Positions 54,417-63,843 of a DNA stretch of 64,000 nucleotides are shown here, piece after piece. Both the position numbers and the translations under genes were made by a program. Each line of letters starts with the position of its first letter. Position 1 is the stretch's first letter. This stretch comes from Ensifer sp. BR816 (GTDB lineage Bacteria > Pseudomonadota > Alphaproteobacteria > Rhizobiales > Rhizobiaceae): contig NZ_KB905370.1 of NCBI RefSeq assembly GCF_000378985.1, positions 5,873,520-5,937,519 on the forward strand, given 5' to 3'. The notes beneath the pieces are model-generated. The model did not search any database. It saw nothing but the letters and a program-made list of their open reading frames with translations, and was not told the origin of the DNA.

Positions 54417-55550
54417 TCACCGCAAAAGCGCCCGCGCCTCATCGATGCCGAGTGCCTCAGGCTGGGTGCAGGTGGTCGAGAGCGTCACGAAACGGCCCTC
54501 CTCGCCGGATTTCAGGATCGAGACCATGACATCGACGGCATGAAGCGCCCGATCCAGCGAGCAGCGCGCGTCGCGGCCCGTCAGGATCGCGGCCGCCAAG
54601 TCGGCGAGACCGGCCGTGCGATAGTTGGCGATCGGGCCGAGCGGATGCTCCCAGTTGTTCACGGCGAACGGGTGCTCCCACATCTCCAGCGGCTCGATTT
54701 CCTTGTCCTGCCCGCTTGCTTCGACCGTGCCCCCGAAGAAATTCGGGTCAGGCACGAACAAAGAGCCTTCGGTGCCGTAGAGCTCCATATTGGCGTGGCG
54801 GTGCGACCAGACATCCCAGCTTGCCGAAAGCGTGATCGTCGCGCCGCTGTGGAACTCGAGCAGCGCGTGGATGTTGGTCGGCGTCTTGACCGGAATTACC
54901 TCGCCCTTGCGCGGCTCGCTGCTGATGGTGCGGGTCTGGCTTGCCATGGAGGAAAGCGCTGCGACGCGCTTCACCGGTCCGATGAGGTTGATGAGATTGG
55001 CAATGTAATAAGGCCCGAGATCGAGCACCGGTCCGCCGCCCGGCAGGAAGAAGAAGTCCGGATTCGGATGCCACATCTCCATTCCGGGGCTCATCACATG
55101 GCAGGTCCCGGAGGTGATGCGGCCGATCTTGCCCGCGTCGATATGAGCGCGGGCAAGCTGATGCGCGCCGCCGAGGAACGTATCGGGTGCCGAGCCGACC
55201 ATCAGCCCCTTCGCCCTGGCGATCGCCCGCAATTCCTCCCCCTGATCGAGCGTCAGGACCAGCGGCTTTTCCGAATAGACATGCTTGCCGGATTCGAGGA
55301 TCGCCTTCGAAACCGGATAGTGCGCATCCGGGATCGTCAGGTTGACGATGATGTCGACTTCCGGATTGACGAGCATCGCCTCGATGCTCTGCGCCGTCAC
55401 GTCATATTCGGCAGCCCGCGCTTCGGCAGCCGCCGGATTGATGTCGGCGCAGGCGACGACCCGGATGCCCTTGAAGAGCGGCGCAAGTTTGAAATAGGTG
55501 GTTGAAATATTTCCGCATCCGATGATGCCGACGCCAAGTTCTTTTACCAT
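54417..55550 (-). CDS. Gfo/Idh/MocA family oxidoreductase
   Basis: A 377-residue NAD(P)-dependent sugar oxidoreductase. The nucleotide fold starts LGVGIIGCGNISTTYFKLAP, and the EKP motif (GKHVYSEKPLVLTLDQGE) is near residues 88-105. The C-terminal domain has GGGPVLDLGPYYIANLINLI and FHSGATITLSASWDVWSH. Family members oxidise or epimerise sugars and sugar acids. The gene follows the isomerase gene by 15 bp, in the mannoside-type operon. Its exact substrate is unknown. Confidence 0.88.
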   Translation of the reverse strand: MVKELGVGIIGCGNISTTYFKLAPLFKGIRVVACADINPAAAEARAAEYDVTAQSIEAMLVNPEVDIIVNLTIPDAHYPVSKAILESGKHVYSEKPLVLTLDQGEELRAIARAKGLMVGSAPDTFLGGAHQLARAHIDAGKIGRITSGTCHVMSPGMEMWHPNPDFFFLPGGGPVLDLGPYYIANLINLIGPVKRVAALSSMASQTRTISSEPRKGEVIPVKTPTNIHALLEFHSGATITLSASWDVWSHRHANMELYGTEGSLFVPDPNFFGGTVEASGQDKEIEPLEMWEHPFAVNNWEHPLGPIANYRTAGLADLAAAILTGRDARCSLDRALHAVDVMVSILKSGEEGRFVTLSTTCTQPEALGIDEARALLR

Positions 55551-55565
55551 GGAGGTTTCTACTCC

Positions 55566-56327
55566 TCAGTAGGATTGAATGGAAGCCAGCGAGCGCTTGG
55601 CGAAGCGCCGGAAGTCGCTGGGATTATCGTGCTCGGCGATGAAATACTTCGCCGAGGTCTTGGAGAGCGCCTGGACGAGCGCCTTCCAATCGAGCGTGCC
55701 CTGGCCGACATCCGCCCAGCCGTCCTCGTTCGCATTCTCGCCCTTCGGCGCGACGTCCTTGACGTGGACGGCGGTGATGCGGCTCGCGTGTTTCTCGATC
55801 CATGCGAAGGGATCGGCGCCGCCGCGGACGATCCAGGCGATATCCGCTTCCCAGGAAAGATCCGGCCCGCCGGCAAAGATGTGATCAAGCGGCACCGAGC
55901 CGTCGGCAAGCGGATGGAACTCGAAATCATGATTGTGCCAGCCGAAGTCGAGCCCGGCATGGCGGTACAGCTTGCCCGCCGCCTGCAGCCGGGCACCGAA
56001 AGCGCGCCAGCCGGCCGCATCGGTCGGGCGCTGGTCGGGCATCAGGTACGGGCAATAGATGGCGCGGATGCCGAGCGCATTGGCGATCTGCAACACCCGG
56101 ACCGGATCCGCCTCGAGCATGTCGATGCCGAAATGGGCGGTCGGCATGGTCAGGCCATTGCGTTCCAGCCCGCTCTTGAAACCCGCGATCTCCCCGTCGC
56201 TGAGCGACGCGTAGAGCGCGCCATAACCTTCGACCTGGGTATAGCCGGCTTGGCCGAGAGCCGAGAGCACTTCGGCAAGGGGCGGAAAATTGCGGGCGCT
56301 GTAAAGCTGGAAGCTGACGTCTTTCAT
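55566..56327 (-). CDS. Sugar phosphate isomerase/epimerase (AP endonuclease 2-like TIM barrel)
   Basis: A 253-residue TIM-barrel protein starting at the ATG at 56327 with AAGGAG ahead. MKDVSFQLYSARNFPPLAEV, YTQVEGYGALY, FGWHNHDFEFHPL, ISWEADIAW-like LSWEADIAWIVRGGADPFAW, AVHVKDVAPKG and YFIAEHDNPSDF contain the His/Glu/Asp metal ligands of xylose-isomerase-like sugar isomerases. It lies between the GH2 gene and the Gfo/Idh gene, suggesting a step in converting the released sugar. Confidence 0.87.
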   Translation of the reverse strand: MKDVSFQLYSARNFPPLAEVLSALGQAGYTQVEGYGALYASLSDGEIAGFKSGLERNGLTMPTAHFGIDMLEADPVRVLQIANALGIRAIYCPYLMPDQRPTDAAGWRAFGARLQAAGKLYRHAGLDFGWHNHDFEFHPLADGSVPLDHIFAGGPDLSWEADIAWIVRGGADPFAWIEKHASRITAVHVKDVAPKGENANEDGWADVGQGTLDWKALVQALSKTSAKYFIAEHDNPSDFRRFAKRSLASIQSY

Positions 56328-56471
56328 CAAATTTCTCCTTGTGGGTTTCACACGATCGGGACTTCGCGGGAATGGGCTAAAGAAGGTCGGAAGCGGCTCA
56401 CGCTGCATCCTCATCGGCTGGCATTCGCGGGTAGGAGCCGCGCGTTCTGGCGATGTGACGCTTCATTCCGC

Positions 56472-58946
56472 TCAGCCCCTTCCCTGGCAGGATTCGAGGT
56501 CATAGGCGGCAAAGCGCGGCAACCGGCCCGCTTCAATGGGAGCTTTCGGCGTGAAACGGACCGTCTTCACGTCACCGGCGGTCAGATCGAAGGCGTTGTC
56601 GGTATAACGGCCTTCGACATCGGCCTCGACCATCACATGCAGTGCGAGACCGCTCGCGCTCACGGTGACGTCGAAACTGCCGTCCAGCCCGGGCCCCGCC
56701 TCGATGGTCAGGCCGGACGGCACAAGGTCTAGGGCCTTGTAGGTGCCGTGGACGTAATGCCCCTCGCCGCGCATGCCGTTGGACGCTTCGAAAGACCAGA
56801 ACAGCAGCGATCCTGCCGGGATGTCCTTCGCGGCGATGGTGACGAGCGTGGCGGCGCGATCCGGCGAACAGGCGCCCATCGCCGCCACCAGCGGGCGGCG
56901 CTGGCCGTCGAGCGAGACGGTGAAGGTCTGCAGTTCCACCGTTACCGGCTCTGCCGTATCGTTCACCATCGAAAAGGTGATCTCGCCGTTGTCGGCCGAC
57001 GGGATGGCTGCGACGGCCACCGGCTGGAAGAAGCGTCGCGCCATGTAGTGCATCGCCTTCCAGTGGCCGCCATAGTCGAGGCTCGACCAGGAGGCGACGG
57101 GCCAGGTGTCATTGAGCTGCCAGTAGAGCGTGCCCATGCAATGGGGCTTCAGCGAGCGCCAGTAGTCGACCGCCGTGCGGATCGCCAGCCCCTGCTGGAC
57201 CTGGCTCAGATAGACGAAGCTCGGGAAATCCTTGGGGAAGCGGAAGTAGCGGAACATGGTTGCGGCGATACGCTCGTTGCCGCCGGCATTCTTCTGATGC
57301 GCCTCCATGACCGGCGAAGCGATGTTGAGGTCGCCCGCCTCGGCGAACTGCCGGATCACCGGCATCGACGTATAGGACTGGAAGCCGAATTCCGAGCAGA
57401 AGCGCGGCCGCACGCTGCGGTAATTCTCGAAGGACTTGTTCTCGTGCCAGACGGACCAGTAGTGCATGTCGCCGGCCCCGTCCGCATGCCAGGCATCGCC
57501 GAAATTGAGATAGCCAACCGAAGGACTCGACGGCCACCAGATCGCCTCCGGTGACGCTGCCTTCATCGCCATCTCGACGGTCCGGTTCAGCCGGTCATAG
57601 GAGACGAGATAGCGGTCGCGATCCTTGCGGCTTTCCTCGAACCAGGTCAAAGCGCCGACGAGTTCGTTGTCGCCGCACCAGAGCGCGACCGACGGATGGG
57701 AAGAGAGCCGCTTGACCTGATGCGTGACTTCCGCGGCGACGTTTTCGAGGAAATCCGGCGTCGAGGGGTAAAGATTGCAGGCGAACATGAAGTCCTGCCA
57801 GACGAGCAGGCCGAGCCGGTCACAGAGATCGTAGAACCAGTCCGGCTCGTAGAAGCCGCCGCCCCAGACGCGGATCATGTTCATGTTGGCATCGACCGCG
57901 GAACGCAACAGGTCCTCGACACCCTCCGGCGTGACGCGCGACATCAGCGCATCCGCCGGTATCCAGTTAGCGCCGCGGCAGAAGATATCGCGGCCGTTGA
58001 CGCGCAGCGCGAAGCGGCTGCCGGCCTCGTCCTCGTCGGTCACGAGCTCCACCGTGCGGAAGCCGATCTGGCGTGTGACGTTCTCCTCCGGCGTTTCCAC
58101 CTTGAGGATGGAAAGTGCCTGCTTGCCACTGCCTGCCGGCCACCAGCGCTTGGGTTCCGTCACGCTGAACACATGGGTAATGCGCGTCTCGCCCGCGGCA
58201 ACGCTGCAGTCAAGGCGCTCGCGCAGGCCGTCGAGTTCGAAATGGATCGGCAGGATTCCCGGATCTGGGGCATAGAGCTGGACCGTGACCTGGAGATCGA
58301 CCGAGCCGTCCTCCAGCCAGACCTGGCGAGTCGTTACGTGCTCGATGCGCGCCGTCTCCAGCCGGCAGAGCGCCAATGCGCCGTAAACGCCGAGCGGGGC
58401 GATGGCGATGTTCCAGTCCCAGCCGAAATGGCATTGCGGCTTGCGCAGCATATTGCCATTGGCGATTGGCGAGTTGCCGTCGTGATAGGGCACATGGAAG
58501 GGTTGTGCAGCCTGACGCCGCGCGCCCTCGGCGATCGCGGAATGCAGCACGATGCGGATGCGGTTCTCGCCGGCGACAAGCGCCTGCGAGACGTCGGGGC
58601 GATGACGGAGGAAGCAATTGTCCGCCTGCAAGACGAGCCGGTCGTTGACGAAGACCGAGACTATGGTGTCGATGCTTTCGAAATCGAGATACCAATGCCC
58701 TTCGAGATCATCCGCATCGATGGAGACGGTGCGCTCGAGCACCCACTCCTTGTGCGCCACCCATTGGACGTCTGCCTCGTTCCGGCCGCGATAGGGGTCG
58801 GCAATGATATCAGCCCGTTCGAGCGCGCTGTGCACGTCGCCCGGCAGCGCGATCGTCAAGGCATGGCTGTTGTCGGCCGAAGCGAGCAGCCAGTCGCCGG
58901 AAAGATCGATGCGGACGGCGTCGCGATTGTTGATCTCGGAAGGCAT
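56472..58946 (-). CDS. Glycoside hydrolase family 2 protein, probable beta-mannosidase
   Basis: An 824-residue enzyme without a signal peptide, thus cytoplasmic. An N-terminal sugar-binding domain (SGDWLLASADNSHALTIALP) and an immunoglobulin-like domain precede the TIM barrel (NMIRVWGGGFYEPDWFYDLC). WCGDNE carries the acid/base Glu about residue 428 and CSEFGFQS the nucleophile about residue 519; this pairing and the CHFGWDWN motif are typical of beta-mannosidases. The start at 58946 is tentative, as GTG at 59009 and ATG at 58991 are also open. It probably hydrolyses beta-mannosides imported by the ABC system upstream in the same operon. Confidence 0.87.
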   Translation of the reverse strand: MPSEINNRDAVRIDLSGDWLLASADNSHALTIALPGDVHSALERADIIADPYRGRNEADVQWVAHKEWVLERTVSIDADDLEGHWYLDFESIDTIVSVFVNDRLVLQADNCFLRHRPDVSQALVAGENRIRIVLHSAIAEGARRQAAQPFHVPYHDGNSPIANGNMLRKPQCHFGWDWNIAIAPLGVYGALALCRLETARIEHVTTRQVWLEDGSVDLQVTVQLYAPDPGILPIHFELDGLRERLDCSVAAGETRITHVFSVTEPKRWWPAGSGKQALSILKVETPEENVTRQIGFRTVELVTDEDEAGSRFALRVNGRDIFCRGANWIPADALMSRVTPEGVEDLLRSAVDANMNMIRVWGGGFYEPDWFYDLCDRLGLLVWQDFMFACNLYPSTPDFLENVAAEVTHQVKRLSSHPSVALWCGDNELVGALTWFEESRKDRDRYLVSYDRLNRTVEMAMKAASPEAIWWPSSPSVGYLNFGDAWHADGAGDMHYWSVWHENKSFENYRSVRPRFCSEFGFQSYTSMPVIRQFAEAGDLNIASPVMEAHQKNAGGNERIAATMFRYFRFPKDFPSFVYLSQVQQGLAIRTAVDYWRSLKPHCMGTLYWQLNDTWPVASWSSLDYGGHWKAMHYMARRFFQPVAVAAIPSADNGEITFSMVNDTAEPVTVELQTFTVSLDGQRRPLVAAMGACSPDRAATLVTIAAKDIPAGSLLFWSFEASNGMRGEGHYVHGTYKALDLVPSGLTIEAGPGLDGSFDVTVSASGLALHVMVEADVEGRYTDNAFDLTAGDVKTVRFTPKAPIEAGRLPRFAAYDLESCQGRG

Positions 58947-59027
58947 ACCCACAGTCCATTCATTGGCCGGTGATTTCGCGCCGGCTTTCATCCGATGAGA
59001 GGCCGTCACCGGCCCATCGGATTTCGC

Positions 59028-60113
59028 TCAAAGTCGATTTTCGCTGGCTGCGTCGAAGATCGAGGCGACAGCCATGTCGAAGGAGAGGCGCACCGTGCTG
59101 CCCGGAGGGTAGCGCCGCTGGCCGGCGATCCGCACCGACATGGATTGCCCGGCAAGCGTCAGCCACAGCAGGTTGTCGGCGCCCATCGGCTCCTCGATGT
59201 CGACGGTCGCCGGGTGCACCTCGTGGCTTTCCGTCGCCTCGTCGACCTTGACGTGTTCGGGTCTCAGGCCAAGGACGACCTTCTGGCCAGGGTGGAGCCT
59301 CGTGCGTGCCGGATAGGACGTGACGTCGAAGGCGACATCGTTCACCCGTACGAAACTGCGGCTGTCCTTCGCCTCCACCTCGCCGCGGAAGAAATTCATC
59401 GACGGCGAGCCAATGAAGCCGGCAACGAAGAGGTTCTCCGGGGCGTTGTAGATGGTCATCGGATCGGCAAGCTGCTGGATGACCCCGCTCTTCATAACGG
59501 CGATTCGGTCGGCGAGCGTCAGCGCCTCGATCTGGTCGTGCGTCACGTAGATCATTGTGTTCTTCAGCGACTGGTGCAGCCGCTTGATCTCAACGCGCAG
59601 CTCGGAGCGCAGCTTGGCATCGAGGTTCGAGAGCGGCTCGTCGAAGAGGAAGACGTCGACGTCGCGCACCAGCGCCCGCCCGATCGCCACGCGCTGGCGC
59701 TGCCCGCCGGAAAGCTCGGACGGCTTGCGCTTCAGCAAGGGCTGGATCTGCAGGATCTCCGAGGCGCGCTTCACGCGCTTGTCAATTTCCGCCTGCGGAA
59801 TTTTGGCGACCTGCAGGCCGAAGGAAAGGTTCTTCTCGACGGACATTTGCGGATAGAGCGCGTAGGACTGGAACACCATGCCGATGCCCCGGTCCTTGGG
59901 CTCCTCCCAGGTCACATTGCGGTCCTTGATGAAGATCTGACCATCGGACACGTCGAGCAGACCGGCGATGCAGTTTAGCAGCGTCGACTTTCCGCAGCCG
60001 GACGAGCCGAGCAGAACGAGGAATTCGCCATGGTCGATGTCGAGATTGAGCCTGTCGAGAACCGTGACGGCGCCGAAATTCAGTGACAGATCCCTGACGG
60101 AAACACTTGTCAT
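59028..60113 (-). CDS. Carbohydrate ABC transporter ATP-binding protein (UgpC/MsmK type)
   Basis: A 361-residue protein with Walker A GSSGCGKSTLLNCIAG, Q-loop VFQSYALYPQMSV, signature LSGGQRQRVAIGRALVRD, Walker B FLFDEPLSNLD and the switch His in YVTHDQIEAL. The C-terminal TOBE domain (LGLRPEHVKVDE) is typical of MalK/UgpC proteins. It begins 6 bp after the second permease stop and is followed by the GH2 gene. It powers the importer formed by the two permeases. Confidence 0.93.
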   Translation of the reverse strand: MTSVSVRDLSLNFGAVTVLDRLNLDIDHGEFLVLLGSSGCGKSTLLNCIAGLLDVSDGQIFIKDRNVTWEEPKDRGIGMVFQSYALYPQMSVEKNLSFGLQVAKIPQAEIDKRVKRASEILQIQPLLKRKPSELSGGQRQRVAIGRALVRDVDVFLFDEPLSNLDAKLRSELRVEIKRLHQSLKNTMIYVTHDQIEALTLADRIAVMKSGVIQQLADPMTIYNAPENLFVAGFIGSPSMNFFRGEVEAKDSRSFVRVNDVAFDVTSYPARTRLHPGQKVVLGLRPEHVKVDEATESHEVHPATVDIEEPMGADNLLWLTLAGQSMSVRIAGQRRYPPGSTVRLSFDMAVASIFDAASENRL

Positions 60114-60119
60114 GCTTGC

Positions 60120-61064
60120 TTATCCTTTCACTGCACCGGCCGCGATGCCGCGGACAAAGAGCCGACCGGAGACGAAATAGACGACGAGCGGTACGGCTCC
60201 CGTCAAAATCGTTGCCGCCATGTTGACGTTGTATTCCTTCACGCCCTGGACCGAATTGACGATGTTGTTGAGCTGGACGGTCATCGGGTAGTACTCAGGC
60301 CGCGTGAAGACGACGCCGAACAGGAAGTCGTTCCAGATGCCGGTGACCTGCAGGATCATCGCCACCACGAAGATCGGCAACGACATCGGCAGCATGATCT
60401 TGAAGTAGATCGTCCAGAACCCGGCACCATCGACACGCGCGGCCTTGAAAAGTTCCTCGGGCAGTCCCGCGAAATAATTGCGGAACAGGAGGGTGAGGAT
60501 CGGCATGCCGAAGATCGTGTGCACGATGACAAGTCCGGTCAGAGTGCCATAGACGCCCATTTCACGAAGCACGATCACGATTGGATAGATCATCACCTGG
60601 TAGGGGATGAAGGCGCCGACGACCAGGATGGTGAAGAAGAGCTCCGCCCCCTTGAAGCGCCAATTCGCCAGCGCATAGCCGTTCACCGAGGCAACCGCGA
60701 TCGAGATGATCACCGAAGGCACCGTGATGCGGACCGAATTCCAGAAGCCGCGGGAGAGACCGTCGCAATTGAGCCCGGTGCAAGCCTCGGCCCAGGCCTT
60801 CACCCAGGGTTCGAAGGTGATTTCGAGCGGCGGCGCGAAGATGTTGCCAACGCGGATTTCCGGCATGCCTTTGAGTGACGTCGCGATCATCACGTAGAGC
60901 GGCAGCAGATAGTAGAGGGCGACGACGATCAGGGTGCCGTAGACGATGATGTTGCGCCGCGAGAGCTTGCGGCGCGGCTTGCGGCCGCTCGGGCCGGCTG
61001 TGATTCTGCCGGGAACCGCGTCGTGCTCCGGAACCATGCTGTTGTTGGCGACGAGATTAAGCAC
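60120..61064 (-). CDS. Carbohydrate ABC transporter permease (MalG-like)
   Basis: A 314-residue inner-membrane protein with six helices after a basic N-terminal tail. The ATPase-docking loop is EELFKAARVDGAGFWTIYFK near residues 214-233, followed by IMLPMSLPIFVVAMILQVTG and WNDFLFGVVF. It resembles AglG/MalG-type permeases of alpha- and beta-glucoside systems. It overlaps the preceding permease gene by 8 bp. Confidence 0.9.
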   Translation of the reverse strand: MLNLVANNSMVPEHDAVPGRITAGPSGRKPRRKLSRRNIIVYGTLIVVALYYLLPLYVMIATSLKGMPEIRVGNIFAPPLEITFEPWVKAWAEACTGLNCDGLSRGFWNSVRITVPSVIISIAVASVNGYALANWRFKGAELFFTILVVGAFIPYQVMIYPIVIVLREMGVYGTLTGLVIVHTIFGMPILTLLFRNYFAGLPEELFKAARVDGAGFWTIYFKIMLPMSLPIFVVAMILQVTGIWNDFLFGVVFTRPEYYPMTVQLNNIVNSVQGVKEYNVNMAATILTGAVPLVVYFVSGRLFVRGIAAGAVKG

Positions 61065-61965
61065 GCTTGCGGCCTCCTCCGAATTCCAGATACGCCCACG
61101 GCACGATGATGATGGCGACGGTGATCAGCATCATGGTGGAGGCGGCGAAGCCCTGGCCGAGGTTCTGGGCCTGGAACATGTAGTCGTAGACGTATTTGGC
61201 CGGCACTTCCGATGCGATCCCCGGGCCACCGCTGGTTTGCGCCACGACGAGGTCGTAGACCTTGACGATGCCGCTCGCGATGATCACCAGGGTGGTGATG
61301 AAGACGCCGCGCATCATCGGGATGATGATCAGCACATAGGTCTTCCACATCGGAATGCCGTCGACCCGCGCCGCCTTCCAGATGTCCTCGTCGATGCCGC
61401 GGAGGCCCGCGAGCATCAGGCACATGACGAGACCCGTCCCCTGCCAGAGCGCAGCGATCAGGATGCCGTAGATGACAATGTCGGCGTCATAGAGCGGATC
61501 GAAGGAGAAACTCGTCCAGCCGAGCGACCGCACGATGGACTGAATGCCGAATTGAGGATTGAGCAGCCACTGCCAGACCAACCCCGTCACGATGAAGGAC
61601 AGAGCGAAAGGATAGAGCATGATCGTTCGGAATGTATTCTCGAAACGAATCTTCTGGTCCATCAGCGCCGCCAGCACGAAGCCGATCACCAGGCTGAAGA
61701 TCAGCGAGAGGAACCCGTAGACCGCAAGGTTCTGGATGGAGATGATCCAGCGCGGCGCCGCCCAAAGCCGCTCGTACTGATCGAGGCCGACGAAGGAGAG
61801 GCGCGGCAGCAATTTTGAATTGGTGAACGAGTAGACGACGGTCCAGATCGTGCCGCCGAGGAAGATGACCACGGCTGTCAGGATCATCGGGATCGAGGCG
61901 ATCTTCGCATTCAGGTTGCGCAGCCACTGGTTCGGTCTGCCCGAACCACGTGTTAGAGCCGTCAT
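61057..61965 (-). CDS. Carbohydrate ABC transporter permease (MalF-like)
   Basis: A 302-residue inner-membrane protein starting at the ATG at 61965 with GGAGGAGG just upstream. It has six helices and the EAA loop EDIWKAARVDGIPMWKTYVL (residues 205-224), followed by IIIPMMRGVFITTLVIIASG. Similar to AglF-type permeases. A strong hairpin lies between this gene and the binding-protein gene. Confidence 0.9.
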   Translation of the reverse strand: MTALTRGSGRPNQWLRNLNAKIASIPMILTAVVIFLGGTIWTVVYSFTNSKLLPRLSFVGLDQYERLWAAPRWIISIQNLAVYGFLSLIFSLVIGFVLAALMDQKIRFENTFRTIMLYPFALSFIVTGLVWQWLLNPQFGIQSIVRSLGWTSFSFDPLYDADIVIYGILIAALWQGTGLVMCLMLAGLRGIDEDIWKAARVDGIPMWKTYVLIIIPMMRGVFITTLVIIASGIVKVYDLVVAQTSGGPGIASEVPAKYVYDYMFQAQNLGQGFAASTMMLITVAIIIVPWAYLEFGGGRKRA

Positions 61966-62120
61966 GTTTCCTCCTCCGGAACTGCGACAATATCTGGCGG
62001 CGGGCGGCACCGGCGACCAGCAAGCCGCCGAACTTCAACGCCGACCACGGACGTGGCCCCTGCCCTCGTCTGCCATGCGCGCTCGCCTCAACGGCATCCG
62101 GGCACGGCGGCAGGCCGAGC

Positions 62121-62148
62121 GACGGCCTCGCGCAGCAGCGAGGCCGTC
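62121..62148 (-). other. Hairpin between sugar-binding-protein and permease genes
   Basis: GACGGCCTCGC (62121-62131) pairs with GCGAGGCCGTC (62138-62148) in an 11-bp stem with a 6-base loop, 12 bp past the binding-protein stop. No T-run follows, so it is more likely an mRNA-stabilising or attenuating structure than a full terminator. Confidence 0.65.
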
Positions 62149-62159
62149 AGAAGCCGCGA

Positions 62160-63395
62160 TCAGTCCGCCGCGGCGATGATTTCCGCGAAGCGCTTCTGCG
62201 CGTCTGCCGGCGTCATCGACGGGTTTGCAAAGAACTCGGAGAAGAGATCTTCCTTCTGCTTCTGACTGTCGGCCGACAGCAGCTGGTCGGTGCCCTGGAT
62301 CACATTGCCCTTGGCGAGGATTTCCAGCCCCTTCTTCATGCAGTCGTTGGCGGTTGCGAGGTCCACGTCGCCGCGCACGGGCAGCGAGCCCTTCTTAAGA
62401 TTGAAGGCGACCTGTGTTTTCGGACTGAGGAGCGTCGATGCCAGCACTTCCTGCGCCTTCGACTTTTCCTCGTCCTCGATCAGCGGGAAGTAGAAGGCAT
62501 CGCCGCCGGTCGAGATCACTTCGTTCACGCCGAGACCCGGAAGGCACGTATAGTCGACTCCGGCCTTCTGGCCCGCCACCTGGAACTCGCCCTGGGCCCA
62601 GTCGCCCATGATCTGGCCGCCGGCCTTGCCGGTGATCACCAGGTTCGTCGCCTGGTTCCAGTCCTGAACATTGGTGCCCTTCGACAGGCGGCGTGCATCG
62701 TCGGCCGCCTTGAAGACCTTGGCGATCTCCGCTCCGGCTGCGACTTCCTCATCCTTCTTGGCAAAGACTTGCTCGAACACGTCCTTGCCGGCAATCGCCA
62801 CCATCAGCACGTCGAACGCGCCGGCCGCCTGCCACGGCTGACCGCCGACGGCAAGCGGTATGATGCCGGCCTTTTCAAGCGCCGGCCCGGCCGCAACGAA
62901 CTCGTCCCAGTTCTTAGGCACCGGCACACCGGCCTGCTTGAAGGCAGCATTCGAAAGCCACAGCCATTGCCAGGAATGGATGTTGACGGGCGCGCAATAG
63001 ATCTTGCCTTCGATGGTGCAGGAGTCGAGCAGGCTGGCCGGCTTGACGATTTCCTTCCAGTTTTCGCGCGTGGCGACATCGGTCAGGTCGCGCATCAAAC
63101 CGGCCTCGACCAGTTCCTCGGCCTGACGGCCATGGTTGAACTGAGTCGCGCCCATCGGGTCGCCGCCGGTGATGCGGCTGATCATGATCGGCCGCGCCGT
63201 GCCGCCGGAGCCGGCGATCGCACCGTCAACCCATTTGTTGCCGGTCGCGTCGAATGCCTTCGCCAGTTCAGCTACCGCGGCAGCTTCGCCGCCGGACGTC
63301 CACCAATGCGTGACCTCCAGATCGGTGGCGTGAGCCAGGCCGAACGGCAGGACCACGGTTGCGGCCAAAGCGCCGGCCAAAGAACGTAATTTCAT
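62160..63395 (-). CDS. Carbohydrate ABC transporter periplasmic binding protein (family 1)
   Basis: A 411-residue secreted protein with GGGAGGAG before the ATG. The signal peptide is MKLRSLAGALAATVVLPFGL, cleaved after AHA. The mature protein opens DLEVTHWWTSGGEAAAVAEL and has APVNIHSWQWLWLSNAAFKQ and GKAGGQIMGDWAQGEF, typical of binding proteins for glucosides and oligosaccharides. It is the first gene of the eight-gene catabolic operon. The operon's GH2 gene suggests a beta-mannoside or mannose-containing oligosaccharide as ligand. Confidence 0.92.
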   Translation of the reverse strand: MKLRSLAGALAATVVLPFGLAHATDLEVTHWWTSGGEAAAVAELAKAFDATGNKWVDGAIAGSGGTARPIMISRITGGDPMGATQFNHGRQAEELVEAGLMRDLTDVATRENWKEIVKPASLLDSCTIEGKIYCAPVNIHSWQWLWLSNAAFKQAGVPVPKNWDEFVAAGPALEKAGIIPLAVGGQPWQAAGAFDVLMVAIAGKDVFEQVFAKKDEEVAAGAEIAKVFKAADDARRLSKGTNVQDWNQATNLVITGKAGGQIMGDWAQGEFQVAGQKAGVDYTCLPGLGVNEVISTGGDAFYFPLIEDEEKSKAQEVLASTLLSPKTQVAFNLKKGSLPVRGDVDLATANDCMKKGLEILAKGNVIQGTDQLLSADSQKQKEDLFSEFFANPSMTPADAQKRFAEIIAAAD

Positions 63396-63843
63396 GAGTC
63401 TCCTCCCTCACTGTAACGTTACCGTAAAAAACTTAGTTCAATCCAATTGCCGACGCAACACCCACAACGGATAATTCAAACTAATTATTCTGACACATTC
63501 TATGATTGCATTCCGAGACCTTCGACACGGCTCCGTTCTGCCCCACCGAGCCGCCGCATCGCTTCAGAAAAATTCGCTTATTACACTGTTTTTGAATAGA
63601 TAATTGAAACGGCTGCGAACGGCACGGTCGATTGAACCTTCGCCAACGCAGCATGATACTGCACTCACTCCTAATTCAACCCACCGTTTACGGTCTTCGC
63701 GGCGCAGTAACAAAAGGGCTCGACATTTCTACTGTATCGTTACAGATTTCCCAGGGCGATTTCACGTCGCCCCAATATGGTGCGTTCGGGCAAATCGTAT
63801 ATAACGCCCCGATGGGCTAAGAGACGGGCTTTGCGTGACGGGC
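63396..63843. promoter_or_regulatory. 448-bp divergent regulatory region with LacI-type operators
   Basis: GTAACGTTAC, a perfect 10-bp palindrome, lies at 63413-63422 just ahead of the binding-protein gene, and CTGTATCGTTACAG at 63732-63745 upstream of the LacI gene. Both contain a GTTAC half-site with a central CG step, as LacI-family proteins prefer. The rest is AT-richer promoter DNA without a credible gene. Confidence 0.65.
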
